Source: Henricia sp. BOLD:AAB3569
Taxonomy: Eukaryota > Echinodermata > Asteroidea > Spinulosida > Echinasteridae
DNA length: 64,000 nt
NCBI GenBank assembly: GCA_037783545.1
Contig: JBBELK010000068.1
Span: 1,488,001-1,552,000, forward strand
Direction of reading: 5' to 3'
Positions 10,502-22,812 of the stretch are shown piece by piece. Numbering within the stretch: the stretch's first letter is position 1; the number at the start of each line of letters is the position of its first letter. The position numbers and the translations under genes are program-made. The notes beneath the pieces are model-generated. The model was not told the DNA's origin. It searched no databases and saw nothing but the letters and a program-made list of their open reading frames with translations.

Positions 10502-12617
10502 CTGTAATAAAACAAAGTTACATGTAATGCCAAAATACATGATCTGGTTTGCCAGTATACAAATGTACCATTAAGAATTGTGCTTTTGATTATGAATATG
10601 TATGACGTAGTTCAATAGTGGTTGTCAAACGTACATGTATCAAGGAATAATGTACAGTATGCATATGGATACACCTTTTGGACATTGATATTTTAAATAA
10701 GATTAATTTCATAAATGGGTCTGTCTGCACTACTGGGCCTAACTGATAAGTCTGGGAGGGAGACAAAATAAATTACCCAACATGAAGTATTTGCCTCATT
10801 TGTCTTAGCCGTTTGGCAAGGCTTTATTGCTTTGGGGTTATATTGTTTGGTAAAATGTAGGATAATTGAGCGTCTTGAGCGGAGTATACAAAGGCTGGGC
10901 GAACGTTATGCCTTCTGTCTTGCCATAAAGCCTTTTTCGAACTGGCTACTGCTACATTATTCATTACATGCAAGTAGTTGACCCGTACGTGCAACGTCAC
11001 AACAACATTACCTACGCCCCACTCTATATGTAAACAGTTTTTAAACCAAACTATATCACCTGAGCCAATGAGCGCCAAGAACCTGTTTTGCACGCACGCT
11101 TGTGGTGCAGGTCACATACAGTTCCCACAGGACAATCCGACCAATCACGTCGCCTGCGGTGTTGTGGACTCGTTCATTATCAATGTAGGTACGGCACTTA
11201 CATTTACTTCGAAAATACCCCATTGAGCTTCATGTAAATGCGTTCAAATTTGACAAATTGTTTATTACATCCAAGTTTTATACGGAACAAATATAATTTC
11301 CATTTAATTTGATTTATTTTCTGTTTAATTTACCCAGTGAATTCAAAAGCGTAAGCCTACCTCCCTTGTTTGTAGGAGCTCACAACGTAATTTGCATGCA
11401 TTATGGGGTGACCTGCACGTGACTGGCTGATTGCGCTACCAACTTTGGTAGCGATTATAAAGAAAAACATAAGAATTGCCTCGCAGTTCGAAAAGTGTGC
11501 AGACTCTACTCAAGTCACCAAATCACCCAAACTCACGAGGCCTTGTCAAAGGGCTACATTTGTCCCTGCAAATTCACAATTACTTATTTCATGTGATGAC
11601 CACAAAATGTAATTTTTTCTCAATTTACAAGCCATTACAATGAATTCTTATGAGTCATTGGGTCTGTCCTAGGTTTACAGTCGATATGGTCGTGTCAAGT
11701 CACTTGAAATTTTTATTCTCTGGTTGACAGATATTTTATATTATTTTGAAACACCCCGACTGTAAAATGAAGACTAGAAGAGACAATTCTTAAAATGCCT
11801 GGGGTCAATTTCATAAAACATGTTAGCACTCGATTTTTGGTTAAGCAGCGCGCTCTCTTTATTTCATAAAACTGTTTAAGCACTAGCAAACCAAACTGCA
11901 TGCTAACCTACAGGGCAGGAAATTCGGCACTGAAAGGGCACTGCCATTTGTGTTTTTGGAGGAGTCTTTTGAAGTTTAAAAAGAGCACTTCCATTGGAAA
12001 ATGAAAAAAATCTATAGGAGAATTGCAAAAAGGCACCAAGGCCAAGACCAGGGGCAACAGAGGCAATGGCCTCCGTGGCCTCCTTGAATTTTCAGCCCTG
12101 AACCTACTGATTTTTTGCTAACACGACACGACAATCTTTTTTCTTCGCCATACCCGGCAAAATTTGAGACACATTTTCCAACAGATAAACAACTTTCAGC
12201 TGTTGTTGAAATATCTCAGTAGCGACAGGCAGGGATCTTCAGTGGTAGTGATAATCATCAAAAAAATGGAAACATTATCGATGATGGTACTGTTGACGTT
12301 GACACAAGTAAAGCAGATGACGAATGCGTTCGAACAAAACAGACGACAGCGTTGCGCGCGCACAACCACCTTTATGAAATAGGCCCTTGCTCATAATAAG
12401 CGGAAATTAGTGCTATGCTTAATCCAAGATTTCTGATTAAGCGTAACATGTTTTATGAAATTGGGCCTAGATGTACTCGAAACAAAAAAAGATAATCCCC
12501 AAAATCAATTTTTATAATTTTTATCTACTTTCTCCAAAAGTTTCCAAATAGGCTGTTTAGTTTCAAATACTACAGGGATCTATGGAAATAGCAGAAAATG
12601 TTGCCCAACGACCATAC
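10502..12617. other. Intron 40 (2.1 kb)
   Basis: No exon is seen. The right half holds the element at 11805-12468. The left half is AT-rich, with no recognisable repeat. Confidence 0.5.
11805..12468. mobile_element. TIR element family 4
   Basis: The ends 'caatttcataaaacatgtta' and 'taacatgttttatgaaattg' are inverted. A shorter relative is at 55108-55352. The interior has no transposase signal. Confidence 0.78.
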
Positions 12618-13016
12618 CTGGCACTGTACAGCCGTACACCTTGACCGTCTGTGAGTCTGTTGTAACGAATGTAATCTTGATGACATACACGTTGGTTAAT
12701 TCTAGAGCAGGAGGTATGCCAATTTTCTTGCCCGACTCCAGCTCAACTGGTTTACCCTTGGTCAAATCTCGATCAAAGGTAGCAGGATTCTTGTCAGTAG
12801 AAACTTCAACCAGGACCCTGACTTTGTCACTAGAGTTTGTGTTGAATTCCAGCTGGTTGATTTTGGTTGGTTCAGAGAAGACGATAACGATTGAAGATCC
12901 CTCCTTGCCAGTGGATTTCCAAGGCTCGTCCGATGGTATGGGCGTTTTAAGATCACTGGAGTCATATCGTGTCACCTTCAAACCGGGAATGTCGTCCATG
13001 TTGTCAGTGCAGGGTG
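12618..13016 (-). CDS. Exon 40: D domain copy 5
   Basis: The exon is 399 nt, phase 1-1, and encodes 133 residues. It starts APCTDNMDDIPGLKVTRYDS and ends VKVYGCTVPG. It has the same beta-rich layout and terminal Cys pair as the other copies. Confidence 0.88.
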
Positions 13017-13135
13017 CTATCAGGTACAAAGATTAAGTTTGTTCAGACTGGCATTCGTGAATATGAAGGTGATGGATAATTATTGCTGGCATTTACATCT
13101 GAAAATGGTCTGATTTTCCTAACGTAAAAGCAGGG

Positions 13136-13400
13136 TTGTAATGACTCTGACTCGAGACTCGGGACTCGAGTCGACTCAAGTCCCGATTTTCACTGACTAA
13201 ACTTTACTTGAGACTCGAACCTCAAATGACTTGACTTGACTTGAGACTCGAACCTCAAATGACTTGACTTGACTTGAGACTCGAACCTCAAATTACATGA
13301 CTTGACCTGAGACTCGAACCTCAAATGACATGACTTTACTTGAGACTCGAACCTTAAATGACTAGACTTGACTCGCGTCTGCCAAAAATTAAATTTAACT
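13136..13400. repeat. 'gacttgactt' satellite, block 1
   Basis: Units of about 35-45 bp are built from 'gacttgacttgagactcgaa' and 'cctcaaatgac'. The same satellite is at 30600-30740. Confidence 0.9.
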
Positions 13401-13554
13401 CTTATGGATTTTTTTTGTCATTTTGAGGACCGAATTGTATTTCAGCACAAAAGCTTTCTTTTAACATGGAGCATTTTTGGCCAGAACAACGAAAATACCC
13501 TACATGAATGCAAGTTTCAGCGTTTAGACACATTTTGAAATTAGCTTGAACAAA

Positions 13555-13770
13555 TTTACTGTTGTGACTACTTGACTTTAACCGACTTTACCAACATGCC
13601 TGACTGATTTGACTTGACTTGGGACTCGAAGGCTATTAGACTTGATTTGACTTGGGACACGAAGGCAGTTTGACTTGACTTGACTTGGGACACGAAGGCA
13701 GTTTGACTTGACTTGACTTGGGACGCGAAGGCAACTTGACTTGACTTGACGACTCGAGCAGAGGGAGACT
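13555..13770. repeat. 'gacttgactt' satellite, block 2
   Basis: Units 'gacttgacttgggacacgaa' plus 'ggcagttt' lie directly downstream (in gene sense) of exon 39. They are related to 30930-31715. Confidence 0.92.
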
Positions 13771-13815
13771 CGTTACAACCATGCGTAAAAGCCCCTTTAC
13801 TTATGTTAAAATTAC

Positions 13816-14061
13816 CTGGTACTGTAGTCGATGGCACAGGGGTTGTCTTGGCTTGGCAATCTGTGGCACGTTTTCCACAGTAGTAATTTGTTCTCAGAAA
13901 AGTGTCGCCTTGACATGGGAGATAGCATTTCGACACATCGTTGTTTTTGCAGCACGGATTAAGGCACTCTTCTGCAAGCAGTGGTAAAGGACAGCTATCG
14001 GGAAGGCGCCCTCTACAGTCCAACTGGCACACGCATCTTTTCTTTGGAGGACAATCCAAAC
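13816..14061 (-). CDS. Exon 39: Cys-rich module (copy B)
   Basis: The exon is 246 nt, phase 1-1, and encodes 82 residues. It opens GLDCPPKKRCVCQLDCRG, has ECLNPCCKNNDVSKCYLPC and YYCGKRATDC, then a short tail PVPSTTVPG. It is the closest relative of exon 27. The frame stays open past its donor into satellite DNA. Confidence 0.87.
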
Positions 14062-14260
14062 CTGAAGAAAATCCAAGCAAGTATTAAGTTAATTTGAAGT
14101 GCATTGGTAATACAAGAAACTTCTCTCATTGTTTTCTTGGAACGTAGACAAGGCACTGAGTAAGGTTGGTTTTTATCACACACATCCTCATTCAAGCATG
14201 AGGCGCTTTTTATAAATAAGGTCGTTTATATTTGTAACAGTTTTCCAATACTATAACCTA

Positions 14261-14736
14261 AACTCCTTACAAAAAAGTTCGGAAAGTCAAGTTTGACTGA
14301 CGATTTCTCTCTTGTTGCAAAATAATTTTCCTTGAATTTTATATCATTGGAAAGCCCTGTTATTCCTCTTTACGATGATGTGTCATTTGTTATGATTAAG
14401 CAATTGGGGGATGTGCAGCACAGCTGAATACAGGGGCGGGTGTAAAGTGAAATGTTACAAAATGCATTGCTATTGTCAAAAAGTGCATTGACACATTCCC
14501 ATCCTCCAAGCAAAAGGGGAATGCACTGCATGACAATAGCAGTGAATTTTGTGACATTTCACTTTCCACCCACCCCTGTATTCCGCTATACTGCACATCC
14601 CCCAATTGATTAATCATAACAAATGACACATCACTGTAAAGAGGAATAACAGGGCTTTCCAGTGATACCAAATTCAAGGGAACAAGAGAGAAATCGTCAG
14701 TCAAACTTGACTTTCCGAACTTTTTTTGAGGAGTTT
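14261..14736. mobile_element. Foldback element, ~475 bp
   Basis: Long inverted arms run from 'aactccttacaaaaaagttc' to 'gaactttttttgaggagttt'. The arms are about 200 bp with few mismatches, including 'aatgacacatca' and 'aataacagggctttcca' segments. Confidence 0.88.
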
Positions 14737-14800
14737 ATCTTTAACGTCTAAGGCATGACATTTTACTTTCCAACAAGATTCATGAACCTACAACTTCTTA

Positions 14801-15122
14801 TAATAATAATAATAATAATAATAATAATGGTGGACTCTTCTATAGCGCACATGTCTACTCTACAGGGTACTCCTGGCGCTGCCAGCAGGGAGTCACCAGA
14901 ACCATTTTGCCTCAACTAGGTGGCTATACCTAGCCAAGGCGCACAACCCTATCAGTAGTTAGATTGTGACATACCCCCTAACAGCTCCCCAGATATTGCT
15001 TGGGTTGAGGAGGCAATTGAGATTAAATGTCTTGCCCACGGACACAAACACGTTGGCACAAGTGGGGCTTAAACCTATAACCCCTCGATCAAGAGCACGG
15101 CTGTATACCCTCTAGACTAGAG
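14801..15122 (-). mobile_element. tRNA-derived SINE, family B
   Basis: It is read on the minus strand, with a B-box-like 'ggtttaagcccc' near the head and a (tta)n tail at the left end (14801-14826). Copies are at 37592-37868 and 45413-45740. Confidence 0.85.
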
Positions 15123-15275
15123 CAAAATTCCCAACCATTCAAGCTCTAAGTGGCAGATGTGAGCCCTGGACATCCAATGAAAGTGACTTTCAATTCCGCA
15201 CGATCCATCAGAACTTTTCAGTAGTGTACGTAACATGGAGTCCAGTGTTTAATTTGTAATGAAATGTTAACTTAC

Positions 15276-15308
15276 CAGTGGGCTTTTTGGTTGTGGTTGT
15301 GACTGCTT
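15276..15308 (-). CDS. Exon 38: 33-nt Thr/Lys linker
   Basis: The exon is 33 nt, phase 1-1, and encodes (E)AVTTTTKKPTG. A second acceptor AG six bases inside would give a 27-nt version in the same frame. Confidence 0.7.
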
Positions 15309-16001
15309 CTGCAAATTCAAAGAAAATTAAAAGAAAACATGTTGACAATATGTGACCGGCTCCAGCAAAACCCAACACTTGTGATGAAAATTCAAAATTT
15401 AGGTTTTGGTATCATCTTAGTGTGCATACAAAAAGGTATCTTTTAAAACATGTTTGAGGAAATTCTGATAATTTTTGGCGAAGTTATGACCAATTAAAGT
15501 ATGACAGATCAGAAAAAGTGAAATGGAGCTATTGGTCTTTAAAGTTTGACAAACTAGTTGATTATTTAATTTTTTTCAATAATATGAGGAATTTTGAGAC
15601 AGTTCAAACAACAAAACAAATCGTGAATGTAGTCCGATGTTGATTCTGCCAAATTTTCAAGTTGGTCCCAGAGGCCATTTGTTAAGGTTGTGGGCCCATA
15701 TCACATAATGGGAAATGCCGAGAAGCGTCGGGTTTTGCCAGAGTCGGTCACATATGTTGAACAAAATGTTGAACAATAGACAGCTGAAGTGTGACGTGGG
15801 TTGCCATGATAATTGGCTGTAAACATCATGGCCATCGGGAAAAAGTACCATTGTAAAAGCACATGGACACGGTTCAGTGATTTTTAGTGTAGAGCCATTG
15901 CCTAGGCAACTAACAAAAGATGACGTATTCACTTCGGCAGTCTATAGTTGACTAAAGTTTAAAACCCCTTGAATTAGCTTCGAATTAAACTGTGAAATCA
16001 C

Positions 16002-16090
16002 ATGTGGCACTATGTGGCACTGTGTGGCACTGTGTGTGGCACTGTGTGGCACTGTGTGGCACTGTGTGGCAGTACATGGCAGTACGTGGC
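16002..16090. repeat. 'gtggcactgt' microsatellite
   Basis: Tandem 'ggcactgtgt' units lie in the intron between exons 38 and 37. Confidence 0.85.
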
Positions 16091-16644
16091 CCATACGTTT
16101 TCATGTGGTTCTTACTTGACAGTTACCTATCAAGTGGTGTTACGTGGCCGTTACGTGGCCATTACGAGGAAATTATGTGGAAATTGCATGGTCTTATAAA
16201 GGTCTGACGTACTGGTGAGTACGTGGCTATCCTGTAGCTCTAATTGGTGGCTATGTGCCCCTACGAGGCCTGCGGTTTACTGGGTTTTATGGCACCGTAA
16301 AAAAAAAGAAAATGGCCCTACATGGCCCTTACGGCTAGGCTTTACGTGAGCCCGGCACGTAACGCAAAATAATCTACAGCTGTGTAATACACTATTGTGA
16401 ATTCAAAAGTGATGTGCATGCATCCAATGTGGATGTCATATGCCTTGCTACAAGCACATTCTGACATTTTGTGAGTGTGTGCACATCAAGTTTTCTTAAT
16501 GGTATACACCAATCCGAGAGCTGAGGACTCCTTTTCTTAAAATCCGCCATAGCTGGGGGGCTTTAACTGAATGAATTGTATGTTTTTTGATGTTGCTGAA
16601 GTTGCATTTTGTTACTTCGAACAAGTTGTGCGTCTTTGTAGGGT

Positions 16645-16767
16645 TGTGCACGCGAAGGGGGCGCGTCGCGTGCACGCGAAGGGGGCGCGTCGCGTGCACG
16701 CGAAGGGGGCGCGTCGCGTGCACGCGAAGGGTTCGCGTCGCGTGCACGCGAAGGGGGCCATGGCGTG
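16645..16767. repeat. 24-bp GC-rich minisatellite
   Basis: About five copies of 'gtgcacgcgaagggggcgcg' plus 'tcgc'. The unit is much richer in GC and CpG than its surroundings. Confidence 0.9.
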
Positions 16768-16980
16768 CATGTAATGGCTGAGCATTTTTCGTTCTAACAG
16801 CAACACGAAACGCACAGTCCATGCACTGGAAGCGCCCCAGCTATAGCTGATATACAGGGAAGGAGACCTTAGTTACCGGATTGGTCTATACTTGTTATCC
16901 CACTCACGCTCGTGGAATATGGCTATTATACAGTGTGCATTGCACTTGCACTTGTACATGCATTATTGTTTGTATATTAC

Positions 16981-17019
16981 CTGGTGTTGTGGTTTCTGGA
17001 ACAGGTGCCTCGGTTGTGG
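16981..17019 (-). CDS. Exon 37: 39-nt Pro/Thr linker
   Basis: The exon is 39 nt, phase 1-1, and encodes TTEAPVPETTTPG. It follows the standard 13-codon linker pattern. Confidence 0.76.
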
Positions 17020-17145
17020 CTGTAAACAAAAACAATTTAGCAATATTTAAAATGGCAAAAATTAATCACAAAATGTTCACTTGTGTTCAAAGTGTTTTTG
17101 ACTAGTTCCTCTTAGGAAACAATAGCTGCTGGTTTTATCCAACCT

Positions 17146-17301
17146 ATAGACCGTAACAAATAGCTGCCATCTTGTAGGGCAATTTCTGTCATGCAAACTG
17201 ATCAATAATGTAAGCACAAAATGTGCAACAATGCATGTCCTCAAGGAACAAGGAAACTTCCCCACAAGACCAATGGCAGCTATTCGATACGATCTATACC
17301 G
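17146..17301. repeat. Interspersed repeat, copy of 519-671
   Basis: It contains 'catgcatgtcctcaaggaac' and an inverted 'atagctgcca/tggcagctat' pair. Confidence 0.65.
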
Positions 17302-17672
17302 TAGGCCTACTATAAATTCAAATTACTGTTTTTTACAATACACCTTCAAAGACATTCAAAATGTCACACATTGAAGATCAAACTAGTTTATTAGATTGTT
17401 CTCGTCATGTTTTAGGCCTGTTTACACTCAATTTGCCTTTTCCAAATTGAACTCCGCAAGGATGCTGTAGTGTAAATGCTACCCGAATACAGATTCGGCA
17501 ATTTGAGCATCCTTAGGGCAGTGCCCGCTGTGTGGTAGACTTAACTGACTACCAGTTCTGCAACACTTTACAGCTCACGCATTCTGAATGGCCACATTTG
17601 CTTTCTTACACTGATATTTTGTGCAGTGCTACAGGATAAGGATGAATTTGTTGACATTTTATTGTGCTTTAC

Positions 17673-17711
17673 CTTGAGTCGTGGGCTTTGGAGGAGGAAC
17701 TGCAGTTGTAA
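17673..17711 (-). CDS. Exon 36: 39-nt Pro/Thr linker
   Basis: The exon is 39 nt, phase 1-1, and encodes TTAVPPPKPTTQG. The donor is GTAAAG and the acceptor gttgcAG. Confidence 0.76.
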
Positions 17712-18933
17712 CTGCAACAGAAACAGATTTGATTTTAATACTGAATTGTTATGTGCGTGCAATGTATTGAACATTTCTGTATATGCTTAAAAAAGAGAAA
17801 TACTCTGACCAAAAAATTAAGGCTGCTGAAAAATGTAATATTTTATCAGCCAGTAACATGTATAACTGCCACGGCTGACTGCACCAGACTCCATAAGAGC
17901 TGCTGAGGCAGGGTGTGCCACTCTGGCTGAAATATCTCGTCGACCATTTGGAACCTGCGCACATGGCACGGTCGCGCTGGTCATTGGTACCAGTGGTCAA
18001 CTCTAAAGCTCTAAAGTAATTGGTTAATTCATCGCATAGCTGACGAAGTGACAAACGTGCAGTGGTTTTAAAGCCGCATATTCGTCACTTCGTCAGCTAT
18101 GCAACGAATTAGTGCCTTGTTACCCAAAAGTTCAGTGTATTGAACAAACTTCTGCTCTAAAGCGAAGCTCATTGTGCTGCTTAGGGTGAATTCAAACTGA
18201 GCATTTTCGCGCGTAAATCTGATGCGCGTCACTTTTAAATAAAGCGGTGTTGAGGGAATTTGGAGTAAATGACGCACTGAAAATGACAGAACCACAAAAA
18301 CACTTTCTGCCGAAGTTGATCCTGTGGTTTTCAGTGCATCGATTCACTCAAAATTTCCTCCATTGCGCTTTTTCTAAGAGCGACGTACGTCAGATGGCTC
18401 AGTATGAATCTACCGTTAAAATGCATGTTCTGTGAAATAAGCTTAGGGCTGTTTTAAAGTTGCACTGTCCGTGTTTGGGTGAAAGGATTTAAAAATTTAT
18501 TTACACAAGCGAACGAATTTAGAAAGCTTACGTGTCTCTGTAACGAAAACTATACAAAAACTTAAATTTCTGACGTCGGGAATTGGAGATACAAGCCTTT
18601 TTCTTGAAACGGGATTCACATGTTGTACATGTGCGCGTACGCTCATATGTACTTATTAGTATGTGTACGATGTACACACGTACGCGCACATGTACATTAT
18701 GTCATAACCCTGTCGAATAAAAGACAGGGCCTGTCTTTTATTATTTCTTGTTTTTAATCGACTGGCATTAATCCTTGACGGATTTTTACGTTCTTGGTAC
18801 CAAATGAAAGCTGATAACTTTTTCTATTCTAGAAAAATAACAATTTAACTTTTAAAGATTGTGATGCTCAAATCGGCCTAAAATCGGACAGTGCAACTTG
18901 TAGAGACCATATAAGCAGAAAGCAATGTCTTAC
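17712..18933. other. Intron 35
   Basis: It holds two hairpins and no exon. One is at 18025-18115 ('cgcatagctgacgaagtgac' and its complement). The other is at 18612-18697 ('acatgtgcgcgtacg' and its complement). Confidence 0.6.
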
Positions 18934-19332
18934 CTTGCACTGTACAGCCATACACCTTGACCGTCTGCGCGTCTGTTGTAACGAATGTAATCTTGATGAC
19001 ATACACGTTGGTTACTTCTAGAGCAGGAGGTATGTTAAATTTCTTGCCAGACTCCAGCTCAACTGGTTCACTGTTGGTCAAATCTCGATCAAAGGTAGCA
19101 GGATTCTTGTCAGTAGAAACTTCAACCAGGACCCTGACTTTGTCACCAGAGTTTGTGTTGAATTCCAGCTGGTTGATTTTGGTTGGTTCAGAGAAGACCA
19201 TAACAAATGAAGATCCCTCCTTGCCAGTGGATTTCCAAGGCTCGTCCGATGGTATGGGTTTTTTAAGATCACTGGAGTCAAATCGTGTCACCTTCAGACC
19301 GGGAATGTCATCCATGTCGTCAGTGCAGGGTC
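18934..19332 (-). CDS. Exon 35: D domain copy 4
   Basis: The exon is 399 nt, phase 1-1, and encodes 133 residues. It starts GPCTDDMDDIPGLKVTRFDS, has FSEPTKINQLEFNTNSGDK and IPPALEVTNVYVIKITF, and ends VKVYGCTVQG. It belongs to the 133-residue subgroup with exons 40, 42 and 44. Confidence 0.88.
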
Positions 19333-19454
19333 CTACAAGATTCATAAATGGCATTTATATGAAAGTGATAGATATTTATGACTTTTTTCAAAGATTAAAA
19401 ATGCTATTGATGTATAATGTAACTTTATTTGCCTCAGAAATGTGCCACGTTTAC

Positions 19455-19493
19455 CTGGTGTTGTGGGCTTCGGAGGAGGTACCTCGGTTGTTG
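19455..19493 (-). CDS. Exon 34: 39-nt Pro/Thr linker
   Basis: The exon is 39 nt, phase 1-1, and encodes TTEVPPPKPTTPG. It is close in sequence to exon 36 (TTAVPPPKPTTQG). Confidence 0.77.
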
Positions 19494-19530
19494 CTGAAAG
19501 GTAAACAGAAATCATGGTTTTATTTTTTTT

Positions 19531-20138
19531 TTAAGTATTCCTGAAATGTACTTAAAATGTGCTAAAAAGGATCAATGATATTTCCACATGTAATTTTATT
19601 AAAAAAGCGTGTTCAGGTTTTCCCAGAAAACGGATTTTTTGTTTTAACCTAAGAATCTTTTTTTTTTTAAACTCCCAAAAATACTATCTATGGGAAGAAA
19701 AGAGGAAATTTGCAATCTCCAATTTGGATGCGGAAGCAAAAAGGTTGGTATATTTACTGCACTGCTTTATTTTTATGGAACTGGATAAATTTAGTTTACA
19801 GAACATCGGTGGTTTTTTTGACGATATCCTTATTTTTTTAAAAGTATTCCTGAAATGTACTTAAAATGTGCTAAAAAGGATCAATGATATTTCCACATGT
19901 AATTTTATTAAAAAAGCGTGTTCAGGTTTTCCCAGAAAACGGATTTTTTGTTTTAACCTAAGAATCTTTTTTTTTTAAACTCCCAAAAATACTATCTATG
20001 GGAAGAAAAGAGGAAATTTGCAATCTCCAATTTGGATGCAGAAGCAAAAAGGTTGGTATATTTACTGCACTGCTTTATTTTTATGGAACTGGATAAATTT
20101 AGTTTACAGAACATCGGTGGTTTTTTTGACGATATCCT
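19531..20138. repeat. 309-bp tandem duplication
   Basis: The segment from 'taagtattcctgaaatgtac' to 'tttttgacgatatcctt' occurs twice, offset by 309 bp, with almost no differences. Each copy includes an inverted piece of repeat family 2. Confidence 0.95.
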
Positions 20139-20352
20139 TGAAAATATAGGGATTGACATTGCAAAATTTCAGAATGGTAATGAGAAAAATATGACAAATG
20201 ATATACATGTAGTATCAAAATCTTATGAACAAAAATGCAATGAACTATCTTATTTGGGCCATTTTGGAGACAACTTCAACCTTATTGGCTTATGGACCAA
20301 CAACACATTTACCCAATTTTTCATAATTTGAGTACTACCAATACAAGCTTAC

Positions 20353-20745
20353 CTTCAGTAGTACACCCATACACCTTGACAGTCTGCGAGTCAGTTGTAC
20401 CAAATGTGATCTTGATGACGTACACGTTGGTAACCGTCAGCGGAGACGGAATATTAACTTGCTTGCCCGACTCTACAGCAATTGCTTTACCCTCAGTCAA
20501 ATCCCGATCGAACGACGTTGAATCCTCGTTAGAGGAAACTTCAATCAGAATCTTGGCATTGTCTCCAGATTTTGTGGTAATTTCCAGCTGGTTGATTTGT
20601 GAAGGTTCAGAGAAGACGAGAACGATTGAAGACCCCACCGTGGATTTCCAAGGCTCATCCGGTGGTATGGGTGTTTCAAGATCGCTGGAGTCATACCGTG
20701 TCACCTTCAGACTGGGAATGTCGTCCATGTCATCGGTACAGGGTC
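20353..20745 (-). CDS. Exon 33: D domain copy 3
   Basis: The exon is 393 nt, phase 1-1, and encodes 131 residues. It has the same layout as exon 31 (GPCTDDMDDIP...VKVYGCTTEG). Introns on both sides share sequence with those of exon 31, so the duplicated unit covers the exon and flanks. Confidence 0.88.
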
Positions 20746-21782
20746 CTATTGAGTAAAAAAGATTACACAATAACATACAAGAAATTAGCACATCTTGATT
20801 AGGGTACTGATGAAGGTGAGCTGGCCGCTCTTAAAAATGTTATGTTTAAGACTGCTCAATCTTAAACTGTGTATTTAAGATCATCTGGGGACTCAATGAT
20901 GATAATAATAACCATTATCAGCCTCCAGGGGTGGATTGCAATAAATAAAGTTAATATGTCTTAACTCTTCAGGGGTCGATTTCACCAAACTCTTCGTACG
21001 TTAAGGTCCATAATAAGGCTTGCGATGGATCGTAGCTACGATGGGTGCTGAGATAAATTTCACCAAACCTATCGTAAGTGTGATGCGTTCGATTATCGAC
21101 TAGGGATATTTGCATATTTACTCTAAGACTGTTTGCGGTGCTGAGTTATGTTTTTAATAAAACGGTCGTCGACTACACGAGTTCAAAAAGTCTCCGTGTC
21201 CGTTCTGCGTAGTGCAAGCATGCGCGTTAAATTTGGCGCGCAGCTTGCGGGATGCGTACCAATACATTTTGTGCAGTCACCAAGCGCATGGGCAGTTGTT
21301 GATTTTCGCGTTCTTACGCGTGTAGAACACAGTAGCATTATTCAAATTTTTATTCCACGGGTACACGTACACGACGTTGTGGCCGACGTAGACAATGGAT
21401 GGCCAACTGCAGCTTAGCTTCCGTGTTTGTGCATGCAGCAAAAACATTGACACTGAACAGTTTTTAAGCGACACTTCAAAATCGTATGTACAAAATGTTA
21501 AAATGTTCTCTTGTTTATATCGCTTAGCATAGAATCTATCAAGAGTGGCAATCCGTTTTTTGGGGAGCCAGAGTTCGTTTCGTCATCCCAAAACGGCAAA
21601 AACCACGACCATCGTTGGTCAAAAAGTACGCTACGATGACCCATTGCCTCATCGTAGCTTACGGTGTGTTGCCATGGCATATATGCATCGGTTCACTCAT
21701 CGCAAGTTTCTTGAAATCATTAAAAAAAGAAATCTTTCCGCAATCCACCACAGACACGGACATTTTTGCAGCATGTTTTTAC
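20746..21782. other. Intron 32
   Basis: A TIR-like region from about 20978 ('tttcaccaaactcttcgtacg') shows 'cgtagctacgat' motifs that recur inverted near 21640. No exon is seen. Confidence 0.45.
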
Positions 21783-21818
21783 CTGGTGTTGTGGCTTTCA
21801 CAGGCTTCGCAGTTGTAA
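21783..21818 (-). CDS. Exon 32: 36-nt linker
   Basis: The exon is 36 nt, phase 1-1, and encodes TTAKPVKATTPG. It is the near-identical partner of exon 30. The donor is GTAAAA. Confidence 0.78.
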
Positions 21819-22284
21819 CTGTATAATTTACAAAAATAAAATTGCAATTTTATCATTACAAATTTGACTTTTTTACCACTGAAAAGTACAACAGATATGA
21901 GCACGATTTCTCCCCAGCTTTTGCATTTTTGGTTTAATGGTCTAATAAGAGCTAAACTTTAATACTATAGGCCTTTTCACACTTGAAAAATATCGGGGTT
22001 GAAAAAAGCGACGTTTCACACTTGAGAAATTTCAACCCCGCGTCAACCCCTGCTTGGGACCAGGGTTGAAACGCCCGGACAGTGATTCGAGCAGGGTCGA
22101 GTTCGCCCCGGGTTGAGATTCTTGCCGCGTTTCTCTGTCTTCTCAGATCATGATGAGGACAATGGCATTTTGCCAATCACACTGCTGTTCACCATGAATG
22201 GAATAGTGCGGATAAATTGAAAAAAAAAAAGATCAAGATGTTTCACAGTGAAACTTCTTAATTTTAAGGGAAAGTGTCTTCAGT

Positions 22285-22452
22285 ATTGACACCAGAGGAG
22301 AATCAAGTGACACCAATTGTAATACAAAATAACACCGGCTCCTGGTGTAAAAAGTACACCAGCGTTGGTGTTAAATATTTTAACACCAACTGCTAGTGTT
22401 AATTTACACCATGGGTGTTGTCTTATATAGATACCAGGGGTGTTAAATTGAA
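22285..22452. repeat. 'acaccag' foldback
   Basis: A short element is dense in 'acacca' and 'tggtgt' inversions (for example 'acaccggctcctggtgt'). Confidence 0.6.
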
Positions 22453-22539
22453 CACCAGAGTTTTTGCAGTGTATTGATCCCTTATGTAAGAAAACAGATA
22501 ACAAAACTTTAACGTCTTGTAAATTACTTGACATGGCCC

Positions 22540-22690
22540 TCGACTCTAAATGTGAATGACTTGACTAATTGGACTTGATTCTCTGTAGCAAATAACTTGA
22601 CTTGGACTAAAGTCTATGTTGCAAAAGATTTGATTTCGACTCGAGACAATGAAAGAAATTACTTAACTTGGACTTGAAACTTTTTGTACT
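22540..22690. repeat. Degenerate 'gacttgactt' satellite
   Basis: Scattered 'gacttgact', 'ttgacttggac' and 'gactcgagac' units resemble the satellites at 13.1-13.8 and 30.6-31.7 kb but are decayed. Confidence 0.65.
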
Positions 22691-22812
22691 CAAGTCTGCC
22701 ATGTACTATCTGATTGGACCATTTTGGGGACAAATTCAACCTTATTGGCTTACAGGCCAACCACACATTTACTCCATTTTTCATAATTTTAGTACTACCA
22801 ATACAAGCTTAC

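Noticed and set aside
13136..13770. CRISPR-like regular array
   Set aside because: It has no unique spacers of constant size. The units are a eukaryotic satellite, and the surrounding genome is animal.
16496..16822. Minus-strand frame with repeated HATRPLRV units
   Set aside because: It is the complement of the 24-bp minisatellite and has no exon signals.
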